Below, piece by piece: positions 10,510 through 20,395 of a stretch of DNA of 64,000 nucleotides (its first letter is position 1; each line of letters opens with the position of its first letter). The notes beneath the pieces are model-generated. The model ran no database searches. It saw nothing but the letters and a program-made list of their open reading frames with translations, and was not told the origin of the DNA. The stretch covers positions 13,114,100 through 13,178,099 of the forward strand of contig JAUPFP010000002.1 in assembly GCA_036925085.1 (NCBI GenBank). The letters are read 5' to 3'. The stretch comes from Brachycybe producta (lineage: Eukaryota > Arthropoda > Diplopoda > Playtdesmida > Andrognathidae). The position numbers and the translations under genes are program-made.

Positions 10510-13500
10510 TGACGCCCGAAAGAAGAGGAGTCAACGAGAGCCCGAAAGAAGAGGAGTCAACGAAACCTGCAAAGGTTGACGTCACGGTCCGACAGGACCA
10601 GATAACGAGAGGATCTATTGGTTTGGCTGCGGTCAACCATGCTGGGATGCCTCCAGGTCTGGGTAGCCTGTGCCAAAACGACAACAGAGAAGAGGAATCA
10701 ACGACTCCTAAGCAGAGCTGTGCTGCGGTGCAGCTAGAGGATTCTCCACGACATGAAGCAGACTTTGGAGATGGGATCCACATCCGTACCATTCACGAAA
10801 ATGGGAGCCGGCGGAACCCACTGCAAAGTGGGGCCTCTACGTCGTTTGTAAAGACGAACGACGCTAAGATGTCCAATCGAGCAGAACAGATAGTAGTCTC
10901 AAAAGGAGCTACTTCTGTTAACAATCAAGCAGAACAGTGTGTGGCGAAAAAGAAAGTAACCACACCTGTTATAACTCAAGCAGAACAGAGTGTGGCGAAA
11001 AAGAAAGTAACCACACCTGTTAAGACTAAAGAAGAGCAAGTAGTTGTCTCAAAAGGAGCTACTCTTGCTAAAAACCAAGCAGAACAGGTAGTAGTCTCAA
11101 AAGGAGCTACTCCTGTTAAAACCAAAGCAGAACATGGAGTGGCGAAAAAGAAAGTAGCCACACCTGTTAATTCAGCTGCAGAGTCTAGTCTTCTCTGTCG
11201 GTTGAAAAACCAGTGTTGTTCGAAGACAATACAAGATGTTTGGACCAAGTTGACTGAGACAGTCACGCCTCGTGAACTTCAAGTCCAACAACAAGATGAG
11301 CAGACGGCTCCCAAAGTTCGTGTGAACTTCGGAGGTCGTGAGTTAGTGATGACTACCGACAGTGGTGCCGAAGCTTCTGTCATAAGTGAGTCACTAGTCA
11401 AAGAGATGAAGTTGGTAATGGATCCGCTACCTTTTCCGCCGAATTTGACTGGCGCCGGAGGAAATCCATTAAACATCATGGGACAAGTCATCGTGCCGAT
11501 TCGAGTCGCCGAAAAACTTGTCAGAGGAAAGCTGATTGTCATCAAAGGACGACGTGAGGCTTTGCTGGGAAACGATCTCGGTAAAGACCTCAACCTTTGC
11601 CTTGACATGAACAAAAAGAAAGTGTACTTTGGAGAGGAACTGTTGCCGGACACTCTCCAAAAGAACCAAAAAGCAGAAGATTTTATTGAAAATCTTAAGA
11701 ATAAAGAAGAGGAAGATCTGCAAGAGAAACTCCTGAATAAGGGGCCAGCTAAGCTACGTCTGGTCCAGAATCTCGTGCTGGATCCGAAAAAAGTTGCAAT
11801 CGTCGAGGTCAATGCTCCTGATGATCTACAAGAAGGTAGTCTCCAGTTCATCGACTCGTGCGAAAGCACGTTCCAGCAGAGAGGAGTCAAAGTTTCTCCT
11901 GGGATCATTGAAGGAAGAGGAAAGTCTATCCTTCAAATTCAAATCTTCAATCCGTCTGGAGAGGTTATTCACCTCGGAGCCAGAGAAACGATCGCAGAGA
12001 TCGAGGACGCCGTTACAGCTCTTGATGTACCTGTGGGCCCCTCGATTTATAAAGTTGAAGCACAGAGTGACGAAGTGACAGTGCAAGACTATGTCAAATT
12101 TCAAGACAGTCTGAATGTCAACCCGAATCGTTCAAGAGAAGAACAAATGGTGATTCGGAAGCTTCTCGGAGAATTCAGAGATATTTTTGCCTTCAAGACC
12201 TCCGACTTGAAAGAGACAAACTTAACGAAACACGTGATTGACACGGGTGCAAACCCGCCGGTTCGAGAACCGCTCCGGCGTACTTCACCTGCTCAGAGAG
12301 AGATCATCAAGTCGACACTACGTGATATGTTGGACGCTGGCATTGTAAGCCCATCCAAAAGTCCGTACGCAAGTCTGGTGGTGATTGTCAAGAAGAAGAA
12401 TGGTCAGCATCGATTTTGCGTCGATTATCGCAAATTAAATGCTCAAACCAAACCTGACCAATATCCGTTACCCCGGATAGATGACGCTTTCGACTCACTT
12501 TCAGGAGCCACGATTTTTGCAACCTTGGATTTAATATCAGGTTATTGGCAATTTCCGGTGGAAGAAAGAGATCGAGAAAAAACGGCTTTCGTATGCACAA
12601 ATGGCCTCTACGAATTTAACAGAATGCCGTTTGGTTTGATGAACGCACCTGCGACGATGCAGCGTGCTTTGGATTTGTTGCTGGCAGGTCACAAATGGGA
12701 GACCTGCCTGGTTTATTTAGATGACATTGTCATCTTCGCGAAGAACTTCGAAGAGTTCATGAAAAGATTGAGAGATATCTTGGTGCTCATCCGGAACGCC
12801 AATTTAAGTCTTCAACCCAGCAAATGTTTCTTCGGAGAAGACGAGATCAACTACCTTGGACACAAGATTAGTGCTCTTGGTATTCGACCTGATGAAGAGA
12901 AAGTGCAGACGATTCAAGGATTTCCTGCACCGAAAAACGTGACTGACGTCAGAAGCTTCCTTGGGATGACCGGCTACTACAACCGTTTCATTGAGAATTA
13001 CTCCAAGATCGCCAAACCAATGCAAGCCCTAGTCAAGAAGGACCTGGACTTCAAATGGGATGACGACTGCGAGGTCGCTTTTGATAGTCTGAAGAAGGCT
13101 CTTTGCTCCGCTCCGATTCTAACTTTGTATGATCCGGAGGCAGAAATTGCCTTGCACACTGATGCTTGTGATTACCAGATTGGTGTCATAATTTATCAGT
13201 ATGCGAAAAACGAAAAGAAACCTGGAGTTCTAGGTTACTACAGCCGAAAACTCCAGGGAGCAGAACGAAACTACGGAACGACTGAAAAAGAATGTCTTGC
13301 AATCGTTTATGGCATAGAAAAAGCCAGGCCGTATGTTTTCAACCGGAAATTCAGAGTATTTACCGATCATAAGGCCCTGTGCTATTTAAAAACAGCACAG
13401 AATCTAGATGGCCGATTGGGTAAATGGCAGATGAAACTACAGCCATATGATTATGAAGTAGTTTACAAGAAAGGTAAAACGCACGTGGACGCCGATTGTG

Positions 13501-16500
13501 TCTCACGTTACGAGAGCAACGTTCCTGCTAATTGGAAGCACAAGAATGGGGAGATGGAAGCTCTCGAAGACCTTCACATCTTTACTGTCTACAACGATTT
13601 CCAGTGGGAACGGGAGCAATCCCTTGATGAAGAACTTCTCCTCATCAAAGAATCACTCCAGCAAGATCGACTGCATCCCTATCACAAGAAATTTGCGATA
13701 GTGGATGGCGTTTTATACCACATGAAGTATGAAGACACCGTGCCAGTACTAACGTGTACTGTGCCCCGACAATTGAGGATTGGGATTCTCGAGATGCTCC
13801 ATGATGTGCCTGAGGCCGGACATTTCGGATTCACCAAAACGATGAAGAGAATCCAGAAGAGATTCTATTGGAAAACAATGAAAGCAGACGTCGCCGACTA
13901 TGTCAGGTCGTGCCACATCTGTCAGAGAACCAAACTGTCGCACCAAAGAGTACCTGGATTGTTACAACCAATCATTGTGGGAAAGCCGACAGAGTGTTGG
14001 GGGATGGATTATGTTGGTCCTCTTCCGAAATCAACCGGAGGAGTTCAACATATTTTGATTGCAGTGGACTACGCGACGAAGTATTGCATCGCCAAAGCAG
14101 TGGCAAGAGCAACCGCTCAGGCAGCAATTGCCTTCGTCAAAGATAAAATTGTAAACGAGTTTGGAGTCCCTCAGAAGATCATCACTGATCGAGGACCCCA
14201 ATTTTTGAGTAATGAGACTCAAGCGTTTTTCAAGACCTACGCAATCCAGCATGCTGCCACGACCGCCTATCATCCACAAGCTGATGGGTTGGCAGAAAGA
14301 ACGAACCATACAGTCATGGAAGTGGTGAAACGTCACTTGGATGTCCTTCAGCAGCAGGCTGACTGGAAAAAGAAATTAGGTGACGCGGTTATGGCCTACA
14401 ATCTGGTAGAACATAACTCAACGAAATTTTCACCATATCGATTGATGTTCGGGCGCGAGCCCAGGACCACGTTGGACAACATGATGCCACGCGCTCCTAT
14501 CGTGCCACCGCCCGTAACAGACGAAGCAGAGCAGTCCGATCCAGCTTTGGATGCTGCTAAGAAGAATATCGAAGCTGCCCAAGAGGTGCAGAAAAGAAAT
14601 TACGACGAGAAGCATCGTACGATTCCGGACTATAAGCCGGGTCAGAAAGTACTGATAAGAGATCGTGTGCCAAAGCCAGGAATGGCTCAGAAACTCATCT
14701 GGCCATACAAGGAACCCTGCCTTGTCACAAAGAAGATAACCGATCTAGTCTACGAGATTGAGTACGTCACTCGATCTGGTCTGACTATGAGAGACACCGT
14801 CAATGTTCAGCAAATGAGACCCTATTTCGAGGCCAATGACCTGAGGGCTCCTCAAACAAACTTACCTGATGACATTGAAGAGACTACCAGCGCCAAGGAA
14901 GAATCCGACGCTGATGAAGAAATTATTGACGAAGCAGACGACAACTTACCTGTTGAGAATACTCCAGAAGTTCATCGTGAAGAAGAAGAAGAAGTTATCC
15001 CCGATGCCAGCCAAGAAACTCATCCGGAAACTTCTGAAAAAGAAGAAGAGGAAGTTCCAGAAATTCCTCTGGAACCACCAAAAAGAAAACGCGGGAGACC
15101 AAAGAAAACTGCTCCAAAAGAACCAGTCCAATTGGATTCCCGTGTGCAAACACGTGGTGGAGAGAAGAAAAATTATGCAAAAGCTAATTTACCGCCAAGA
15201 TGGGCGAAATTTGGCGTTAAAACGACCAAATTAGACCCAGAGAGTCAAGAAAAAGCATCAAGGGATGCAGAAATTCGAATTTGCCGCCTTGCGCAGCGCC
15301 GCCTGGTGGGAGAAATCGAGAGAAGAGCAAAAGAAGAGAAACCGGAAGTAGTTAATAGCTCCGCCTCTTCTAACCCGGAAATTAGACTTGGCAACCCTGT
15401 AGAACCACGTGGGGACGCCGCCGCCATTTTGGACGCCACTTTTGAATTTGTTTCAATAGAGGACGGACGCGAAGCCAAAGTTTCGCGATTTTCAAGTGTG
15501 TCACGCAGCGAAAAGTTTAATTTCAAGAAGAAGATGCCGCGCTCTTTCGGAGGGAAATCATCTAGCAGCGAAGGATCGTTCAACTTCACGGCTTTATTTG
15601 GAGAAGGACACGACGATGACGAGATGGAAATCGAGGACGCCGCCCTAAAGCCCGGAGCAGCCATCATGGCTGAAAAGCCTTTAGGCAGCAATGCCTCGAC
15701 TTCCAGCCAGGATAAGAATGATTCGGGCAACTCTTTGAAGAAACGGAAGAGCCCCGAATCGGAAGATGACTTGGTAAATCGTTTCGTTCCTCTAATGAGA
15801 TCTCCGCCTCCTCAGTTAGGTGATCCAGAACCGGACATCTACATGGGACCAGCCCGGGACCCGAGACAGCAGTTCCCGCGACCCCCAGAGGAAATGGACA
15901 CGCCGCCCGGCAGTGATGCCGAAGGGGGAGTACCAGCCGAATTGTACTCCTCAAATCGCCGGGGCCGCACCCGAGGAGAGAGGAATGCCGATAAGCGAGC
16001 CATGAAGGAGTGGATCGCTAAACAAAATGAAGAATGCGTCAAGAGGGGCCAAAAACCCATCGAAGTTCCGGAAGTCGGCACCGTGTTGCCGACCACCAGA
16101 AAACCAGTCCGTGATGCATCTCCTGCCAACAGTTGGGCCACAGTGGACGAGCCCACCGTGAGAGGATACCGGCCGGAGTTAACGAGGAAGTTGGTGCTAC
16201 CAGGACCCATTTCGGTCCCAGCACCACCAAGAGAAGTATCGTCTACATCTCTACCGCCCATTGTCCCTTTCAGACCACAATCGACAGTGACTGTCGTCCG
16301 AGAAGGAAACAAGAGGAGGGAGGTTCACTTTGATCGTCAATCGCCGCCAAGGGAACGACAACGAGAGATGAGACGACCGAAAGGTCAGGGGTCCGCTGCC
16401 CGCCGAAAAGCTCGTCGGGACGAACAATTCCAAGGATGCCGAGGACACCCTGCCATTCCAACAGCAGTGCCATCTCAGGGAGCAATCCCTAAGCCAGCAG

Positions 16501-17078
16501 CAAAGCATAAGTCACCGTCGCCTTCAAAGACGACACCAGAAGAGGAACAGGAGCGTCAGTTACGTCTCCTTAATAATGGTCTAGTTTCCTTTTCTAGACG
16601 CGGAGGACGACACGCACTCCGATATTTGGGAGTGTTCAACAGTAGGAGGGAGATTTCCAACGAACGACCACGACCCAGAAGAGATGTCCTCTGGACCGCC
16701 GTAGTTTTGGAGACGCCAGGATATCCCGCCGTCGTCGCACTTCATGCAAGCGACGAACCAAACATGATTCAGCTGATCCACCCTGGAACCCGGGAGCAAT
16801 CCCGCACCAGGACTCTGGAGTTAATCGCCGAAACGATGTTGGCCACCCTGATTCCTGATCGGAACCAGGATCGACGATTTCGTCACCACTCGCCGAGGGC
16901 CATCGAGAGGGACTACTCCGCCACCCGGATGTTAGACTTCGTGGAAGCCACCGTACTAGCGACGTTGGAGCGGTCGACTGTCGTCCCGCTGGAAACACTG
17001 GAGCGACTCTACGAGACGACCACGGAAGGAGAGTTCGGGAGGAGGGATCGCCGCGGCCACCTATCGCCGGAGCCGTAA
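10458..17078 (+). CDS. pol: Retrotransposon Pol polyprotein (PR-RT-RH-IN plus long C-terminal extension)
   Basis: Expressed by -1 frameshift; there is no ATG near the frame's start. Residues counted from 10509. Residues 123-221: six 16-17-residue repeats alternating VVSKGAT and VAKKKV types. About 255-375: aspartic protease with TDSGAEASVIS (Asp near 283) and LLGND. About 560-830: reverse transcriptase, with YLDD near 735. About 880-990: RNase H, with HTDACD. About 1097-1135: integrase zinc finger HHCC ending CHICQRTK. About 1166-1262: integrase core D,D35E (GMDYVG, ITDRGPQF, LAERTNH). A GPY/F-like module with WPYKEP, lacking the Gly, is near 1395. The remaining 660-odd residues are acidic, then carry an AT-hook RKRGRPKKT (about 1527), then Arg-rich and Pro-rich sequence I do not recognise. 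Catalytic residues are all intact. Confidence 0.93.
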   Translation, partial: QPSDSFKLPRAPLAPTVVTPERRGVNESPKEEESTKPAKVDVTVRQDQITRGSIGLAAVNHAGMPPGLGSLCQNDNREEESTTPKQSCAAVQLEDSPRHEADFGDGIHIRTIHENGSRRNPLQSGASTSFVKTNDAKMSNRAEQIVVSKGATSVNNQAEQCVAKKKVTTPVITQAEQSVAKKKVTTPVKTKEEQVVVSKGATLAKNQAEQVVVSKGATPVKTKAEHGVAKKKVATPVNSAAESSLLCRLKNQCCSKTIQDVWTKLTETVTPRELQVQQQDEQTAPKVRVNFGGRELVMTTDSGAEASVISESLVKEMKLVMDPLPFPPNLTGAGGNPLNIMGQVIVPIRVAEKLVRGKLIVIKGRREALLGNDLGKDLNLCLDMNKKKVYFGEELLPDTLQKNQKAEDFIENLKNKEEEDLQEKLLNKGPAKLRLVQNLVLDPKKVAIVEVNAPDDLQEGSLQFIDSCESTFQQRGVKVSPGIIEGRGKSILQIQIFNPSGEVIHLGARETIAEIEDAVTALDVPVGPSIYKVEAQSDEVTVQDYVKFQDSLNVNPNRSREEQMVIRKLLGEFRDIFAFKTSDLKETNLTKHVIDTGANPPVREPLRRTSPAQREIIKSTLRDMLDAGIVSPSKSPYASLVVIVKKKNGQHRFCVDYRKLNAQTKPDQYPLPRIDDAFDSLSGATIFATLDLISGYWQFPVEERDREKTAFVCTNGLYEFNRMPFGLMNAPATMQRALDLLLAGHKWETCLVYLDDIVIFAKNFEEFMKRLRDILVLIRNANLSLQPSKCFFGEDEINYLGHKISALGIRPDEEKVQTIQGFPAPKNVTDVRSFLGMTGYYNRFIENYSKIAKPMQALVKKDLDFKWDDDCEVAFDSLKKALCSAPILTLYDPEAEIALHTDACDYQIGVIIYQYAKNEKKPGVLGYYSRKLQGAERNYGTTEKECLAIVYGIEKARPYVFNRKFRVFTDHKALCYLKTAQNLDGRLGKWQMKLQPYDYEVVYKKGKTHVDADCVSRYESNVPANWKHKNGEMEALEDLHIFTVYNDFQWEREQSLDEELLLIKESLQQDRLHPYHKKFAIVDGVLYHMKYEDTVPVLTCTVPRQLRIGILEMLHDVPEAGHFGFTKTMKRIQKRFYWKTMKADVADYVRSCHICQRTKLSHQRVPGLLQPIIVGKPTECWGMDYVGPLPKSTGGVQHILIAVDYATKYCIAKAVARATAQAAIAFVKDKIVNEFGVPQKIITDRGPQFLSNETQAFFKTYAIQHAATTAYHPQADGLAERTNHTVMEVVKRHLDVLQQQADWKKKLGDAVMAYNLVEHNSTKFSPYRLMFGREPRTTLDNMMPRAPIVPPPVTDEAEQSDPALDAAKKNIEAAQEVQKRNYDEKHRTIPDYKPGQKVLIRDRVPKPGMAQKLIWPYKEPCLVTKKITDLVYEIEYVTRSGLTMRDTVNVQQMRPYFEANDLRAPQTNLPDDIEETTSAKEESDADEEIIDEADDNLPVENTPEVHREEEEEVIPDASQETHPETSEKEEEEVPEIPLEPPKRKRGRPKKTAPKEPVQLDSRVQTRGGEKKNYAKANLPPRWAKFGVKTTKLDPESQEKASRDAEIRICRLAQRRLVGEIERRAKEEKPEVVNSSASSNPEIRLGNPVEPRGDAAAILDATFEFVSIEDGREAKVSRFSSVSRSEKFNFKKKMPRSFGGKSSSSEGSFNFTALFGEGHDDDEMEIEDAALKPGAAIMAEKPLGSNASTSSQDKNDSGNSLKKRKSPESEDDLVNRFVPLMRSPPPQLGDPEPDIYMGPARDPRQQFPRPPEEMDTPPGSDAEGGVPAELYSSNRRGRTRGERNADKRAMKEWIAKQNEECVKRGQKPIEVPEVGTVLPTTRKPVRDASPANSWATVDEPTVRGYRPELTRKLVLPGPISVPAPPREVSSTSLPPIVPFRPQSTVTVVREGNKRREVHFDRQSPPRERQREMRRPKGQGSAARRKARRDEQFQGCRGHPAIPTAVPSQGAIPKPAAKHKSPSPSKTTPEEEQERQLRLLNNGLVSFSRRGGRHALRYLGVFNSRREISNERPRPRRDVLWTAVVLETPGYPAVVALHASDEPNMIQLIHPGTREQSRTRTLELIAETMLATLIPDRNQDRRFRHHSPRAIERDYSATRMLDFVEATVLATLERSTVVPLETLERLYETTTEGEFGRRDRRGHLSPEP
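10473..10517 (+). promoter_or_regulatory. -1 programmed ribosomal frameshift signal
   Basis: The heptamer T TTA AAC (10473-10479) is in Gag's reading frame exactly as needed (gag codons GCT TTA AAC TAC). Six bases later a stem begins: GGGCG (10486-10490) pairs with CGCCC (10513-10517), then a C/A mismatch, then CACT (10492-10495) pairs with AGTG (10508-10511), with a 12-base loop. A -1 slip enters the pol frame, which is open from 10458. The gag stop lies at the 3' edge of the loop. No downstream pseudoknot partner for the loop was obvious. Confidence 0.85.
10515..10564 (+). repeat. 26-bp tandem duplication after the gag stop
   Basis: CCCGAAAGAAGAGGAGTCAA occurs at 10515 and again at 10541 with matching flanks, in the pol frame. 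The first copy begins with the 3' strand of the frameshift stem. Confidence 0.8.
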
Positions 17079-17280
17079 AGGAGGATGTCCACAAGGAGCA
17101 GTCATCGCCGGACCAGTTGGCGCGATGATTAGATTGTAATTTCCTAGTCAATATGTAATCAATTTATTTTTCTAGAGAATGAGTATTGCTGTGATAAAAT
17201 AATCAAATAATTATTTATATTATTTTTCGAAACGTTTGTTTTTACCTGTGATACCCCTGGGTTCTTATCAATTTAGATCC

Positions 17281-17348
17281 AGTCGGGGGGAGGGGGATTT
17301 TAGAAATTGTCTTGGAAAGTAGGGTACTTTCCGCTTAGTCGGGGGGAG
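17281..17348 (+). other. Duplicated polypurine tract
   Basis: AGTCGGGGGGAG occurs at 17281-17292 and again at 17337-17348. The second copy abuts the 3' LTR and should prime plus-strand DNA synthesis. The first, 56 bases upstream and extended by GGGG, could be a second priming site or a decayed copy. Confidence 0.7.
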
Positions 17349-18294
17349 TGAGACGTTTGGGCCCGCCGCTTATTTTCGCTATGTAGCGTTTTTCGTTTTG
17401 GGGTTTTTTTTAACGTCACCCTGTACTTTATTTAGCTTCTGGGCCACTCGGTACTTTTGGTACCGAGTGACCCAGATATCATATGGTTAGAGATTACAAT
17501 CTGACCTTTTCGTTCCCCCTCATTTTTACTTCCACATGAGTGGAGTTATTCGTTTTTAATTCGATTTTGTTTTGATTTCTTCTGTTGTCACCTATGTGTG
17601 ACAACAGGAGATGAATCATGGTTTTGGACAAATGGATCAATCTTTTGATTGGTCCATTTGGTCCAAAATATTGTTTTAACCAATGATCAAATTGTGCCCT
17701 GAGAATCCGACTTGTGGATTCTCAGGGTATATAAAGAGTTACATTTGTAATGTCAAAAAAAACGCTTTTTAAACTTCTGATTTATATACCGAACCTATGG
17801 CCGATTTTGGCCCGGTTCTTTTCTTTTTAATATTTTTCTAAGTGCTATTTTTATGTGTGTGCAAAACCAGTTCGCCGACTTTGTTTATCTTGGAAATAAA
17901 CAGATTCTTATATTTAAACACAATCTGTGGTGTTAATTATTCAATATTTGAATCTGCGATTGTGAATTCATCATTTTGCAGGTCTTCACCTATTTTGGAT
18001 ACATCAAGAAGGTCCAAACAGGTGCAAACCTGCAACGCATAAGTGAGTATATTTTTACACGATTCTTAGGGCAGATTTACGGACGAAAGTCCGAGAGATA
18101 CAGAGATTAAAGATCCTCAAGACTGTGAAGTCTTTTGCCAGAGACTAGTGAGGACATAAAATAGACGTTATATTGGTCTAGTCCTCCCGGGCCAGTAGAA
18201 TTAGTGGCCTAGCCAACCACTATCAATACGAGTGTAAACTCGCTCGTATTAACCAAAAAGAGCAGATTCTACTAGCGGAAAAAGGTCCGTCACA
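17349..18294 (+). repeat. 3' long terminal repeat
   Basis: Same length (946 bp) as the 5' LTR and identical to it in the blocks I compared, including the hairpins, TATA box (17728), polyadenylation signal (17895) and a 66-codon fortuitous ORF. It is followed by ATATATAG. Confidence 0.9.
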
Positions 18295-18298
18295 ATAT

Positions 18299-19127
18299 AT
18301 AGTAAAGAGTTTTGAGGGGGGGAGGGCACATTGGGCCACCACCAACAACAAAAAATTCAATTTCAATTTTTATCGCCATACATCAAAATCTATTATTATT
18401 TCCAGTAAAAAGAAGTGGAAAAACTGGAGAAATGTTTCTTAACTTGTGACAACCCTGACATTCCTGAATGCCCCATTTTCACGCATCACAAGAACTGAGG
18501 GTGAGATTCCTCACCTCAGGTCTCAAAACGAGATCTAAACTCAAATTAATGCGGTTTTAAACCTGAAAAATGGCGCCTATATCGCGAACTCTTGATTATT
18601 CTCTTTTCAGAAGAAAAAAAAATTCAAGAGAAACTTAAATGTGTTTAAAGCCCCCCCCCCCCTTTACACCAACAATTTTTACTTGCATTTTTGTGTCATG
18701 ATGATTTGGTACATAAAATGTATAAATTAATTTATAAGTGTCAATCGGCGGTTATACACAAATAAAAGTATTCGAACATTTTTACTTGTATAAAGTGCGC
18801 AGAACTGTGCGTAGTGTGACAGTTTATAGTATAATATATTGTGACCTTGTGACCTTCTAGCTGCAAGAGAATTGGGGGAGAGGTGTGCTAAATAGGTTGC
18901 AGAGCGCATCGTATATAGCTTTGTAAATAACATAAGAATGATGCTGATCCTGAAAAGAGCGCTCTAGTAGATGAGGGATCATTTAAGAAAAATAGAACAT
19001 CTTCTAATTTAATGCAACTTTGAACAAACAAGTTAACAATCACGTCGTTATACAAATGCAATGTCACATTTATAAATTAATTTATACATTTATTTAAGAC
19101 AATACAATTATTTGTAGGTGTACAACG
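18299..19127. other. Non-coding DNA with a partial family A arm
   Basis: No gene seen. Positions 18550-18648 hold a lone left arm of foldback family A (GCGAACTCTTGATTATTCTC, then CAGAAGAAAAAA and GAGAAACTTAAATGTGTTT). Beyond it is AT-rich unique sequence with a C homopolymer at 18651-18662. Confidence 0.5.
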
Positions 19128-19396
19128 AGCTTAATAAACTAGAAGGGTAGCTCAATCACTTAAGGATATTTTTATGTTGTTATCTTTCAAAATATACATT
19201 TTGTGTCAGTTTTGAAAATGACCCCCAACCTTAAGCAGACGATGCTTTTTAATTTTTATCTATAAAAAGTTTATTTTGAAAGATATCAATATCAAAATAT
19301 CCTTAAGTTATTGAGCTACCCTTCTAGTTTCTAAAACACTTTCTAGTTTCGCTTAATTTTGACTCTTCTGAAAAATAGAATAAACACAGAGTTTGA
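19128..19396. repeat. Foldback family A, reference copy
   Basis: A clear full copy. The left arm holds ACTAGAAGGGTAGCTCAATC, CACTTAAGGATATTTTTATG and CTTTCAAAATA. The non-palindromic loop is GTCAGTTTTGAAAATGACCC with CCTTAAGCAGACGATG. The right arm has AAAAAGTTTATTTTGAAAGA, GATATCAATATCAAAATATC, TTGAGCTACCCTTCTAGTTT and CTAAAACACTTTCTAG, then CTCTTCTGAAAAATAGAATA. Arms pair over more than 100 bases. No coding capacity, so if it moves it depends on another element's enzyme. Confidence 0.85.
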
Positions 19397-20395
19397 AAAA
19401 CAGCTGTTCATAAACCCATTGTCTTTATTTTCGGTGCAATAATTATTAGGTTAAAAATAGGGAGTGACTTTCGGCACACTCTGTATATTAATTCATAAAT
19501 TAACAATTTTGAAACTTTACAAGTTTAAAAAATAGCTAAAAAAAACTACATAAAAATGTTAATTAATTTTATATTAATTATGCATAATTTCACATTTACA
19601 ATTAACTCTCATTGTATCTTAATGAACTTTTAATAATTAATTCACTTTTAAACTAAAACTTTAACATTGTAACAAAAACTTTAAAAAAAAAATGTTGATT
19701 TTTGTTACAATTTTTTAAGTTATGTGATTCAAATTTCGACTTAACCAATAAATTAAACCAGACTTCCACCAAATCCGACAACTTTCTAATCTCAACTCTC
19801 TTTAAATTTCAGTTTGAATTTTGTAAATAAAAGAATGTAATTCATACATCTGTTCAAAGATGCAAAACAAAAAGGAAATACGAATTTTCAGAATAGAAAT
19901 CCATTATTCATTGAAAAGGGAAACTCTTTAGAAAGTAGAAAAACCAACCAAATTTGAAAATAAAATGAATGAAAAAGAGAGCATTTTAAATGAGAAATTT
20001 TTTGGAAGAAAAAAAAGGAACAGAAAAATAGCCAACAACAGAATAAAAATGTCAACATCCCCAATATCCCCATTTGAAAATTGTGATCTCAATTTGTTCT
20101 CTAATATTGAAAATGAAACTGAAAAAAAAGTTCAGATTCAAATCGTCTTCCTATTGATTTACTTTCTTCTTGAAGGAAGACAACAATTTGCATTCGATTC
20201 CACCCTCCCCTATACCGTATGTCTCATAACAAATTGCCCCCCAAATCCATTATCAATAGATTCAATAAGCAGACTAAATCGTTTAAAATTAAATATTTTA
20301 GAGAAAATTACAACACATTTAAAATTTCAGTTGAAAAATTAAACTTGTAAATAATAAAAAGAAAAAAAAGTGAATGAATTTTTAAGAAAAATGTC
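19397..20395. other. Non-coding AT-rich DNA
   Basis: No gene supported. A 125-codon open frame at 19965-20342 is rich in Lys, Asn and Ile, has no recognisable motif and no plausible splice or promoter context. Confidence 0.45.

Larger units (their letters stand above)
7900..18294 (+). mobile_element. Complete Ty3/gypsy-type LTR retrotransposon
   Basis: A 10.4-kb element with two 946-bp LTRs (7900-8845, 17349-18294), a putative primer-binding site, gag, a -1 frameshift site, pol in the order protease-RT-RNase H-integrase, and G-rich polypurine tracts before the 3' LTR. Integrase after RNase H places it with Ty3/gypsy rather than copia. LTR ends are TGAGACG and CGTCACA, an imperfect inverted repeat. 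ATAT follows the 3' LTR and precedes the 5' LTR, a possible 4-bp target duplication, though the site is AT-repetitive. There is no stop inside gag or pol, and every LTR landmark sits exactly 9449 bases apart. This fits a young and possibly still mobile insertion. No envelope-like ORF is seen. Confidence 0.95.

Noticed and set aside
15245..17151. Several 60-170-codon minus-strand frames over the 3' half of pol
   Set aside because: Shadows of a long real coding frame with regular GC-rich third positions.
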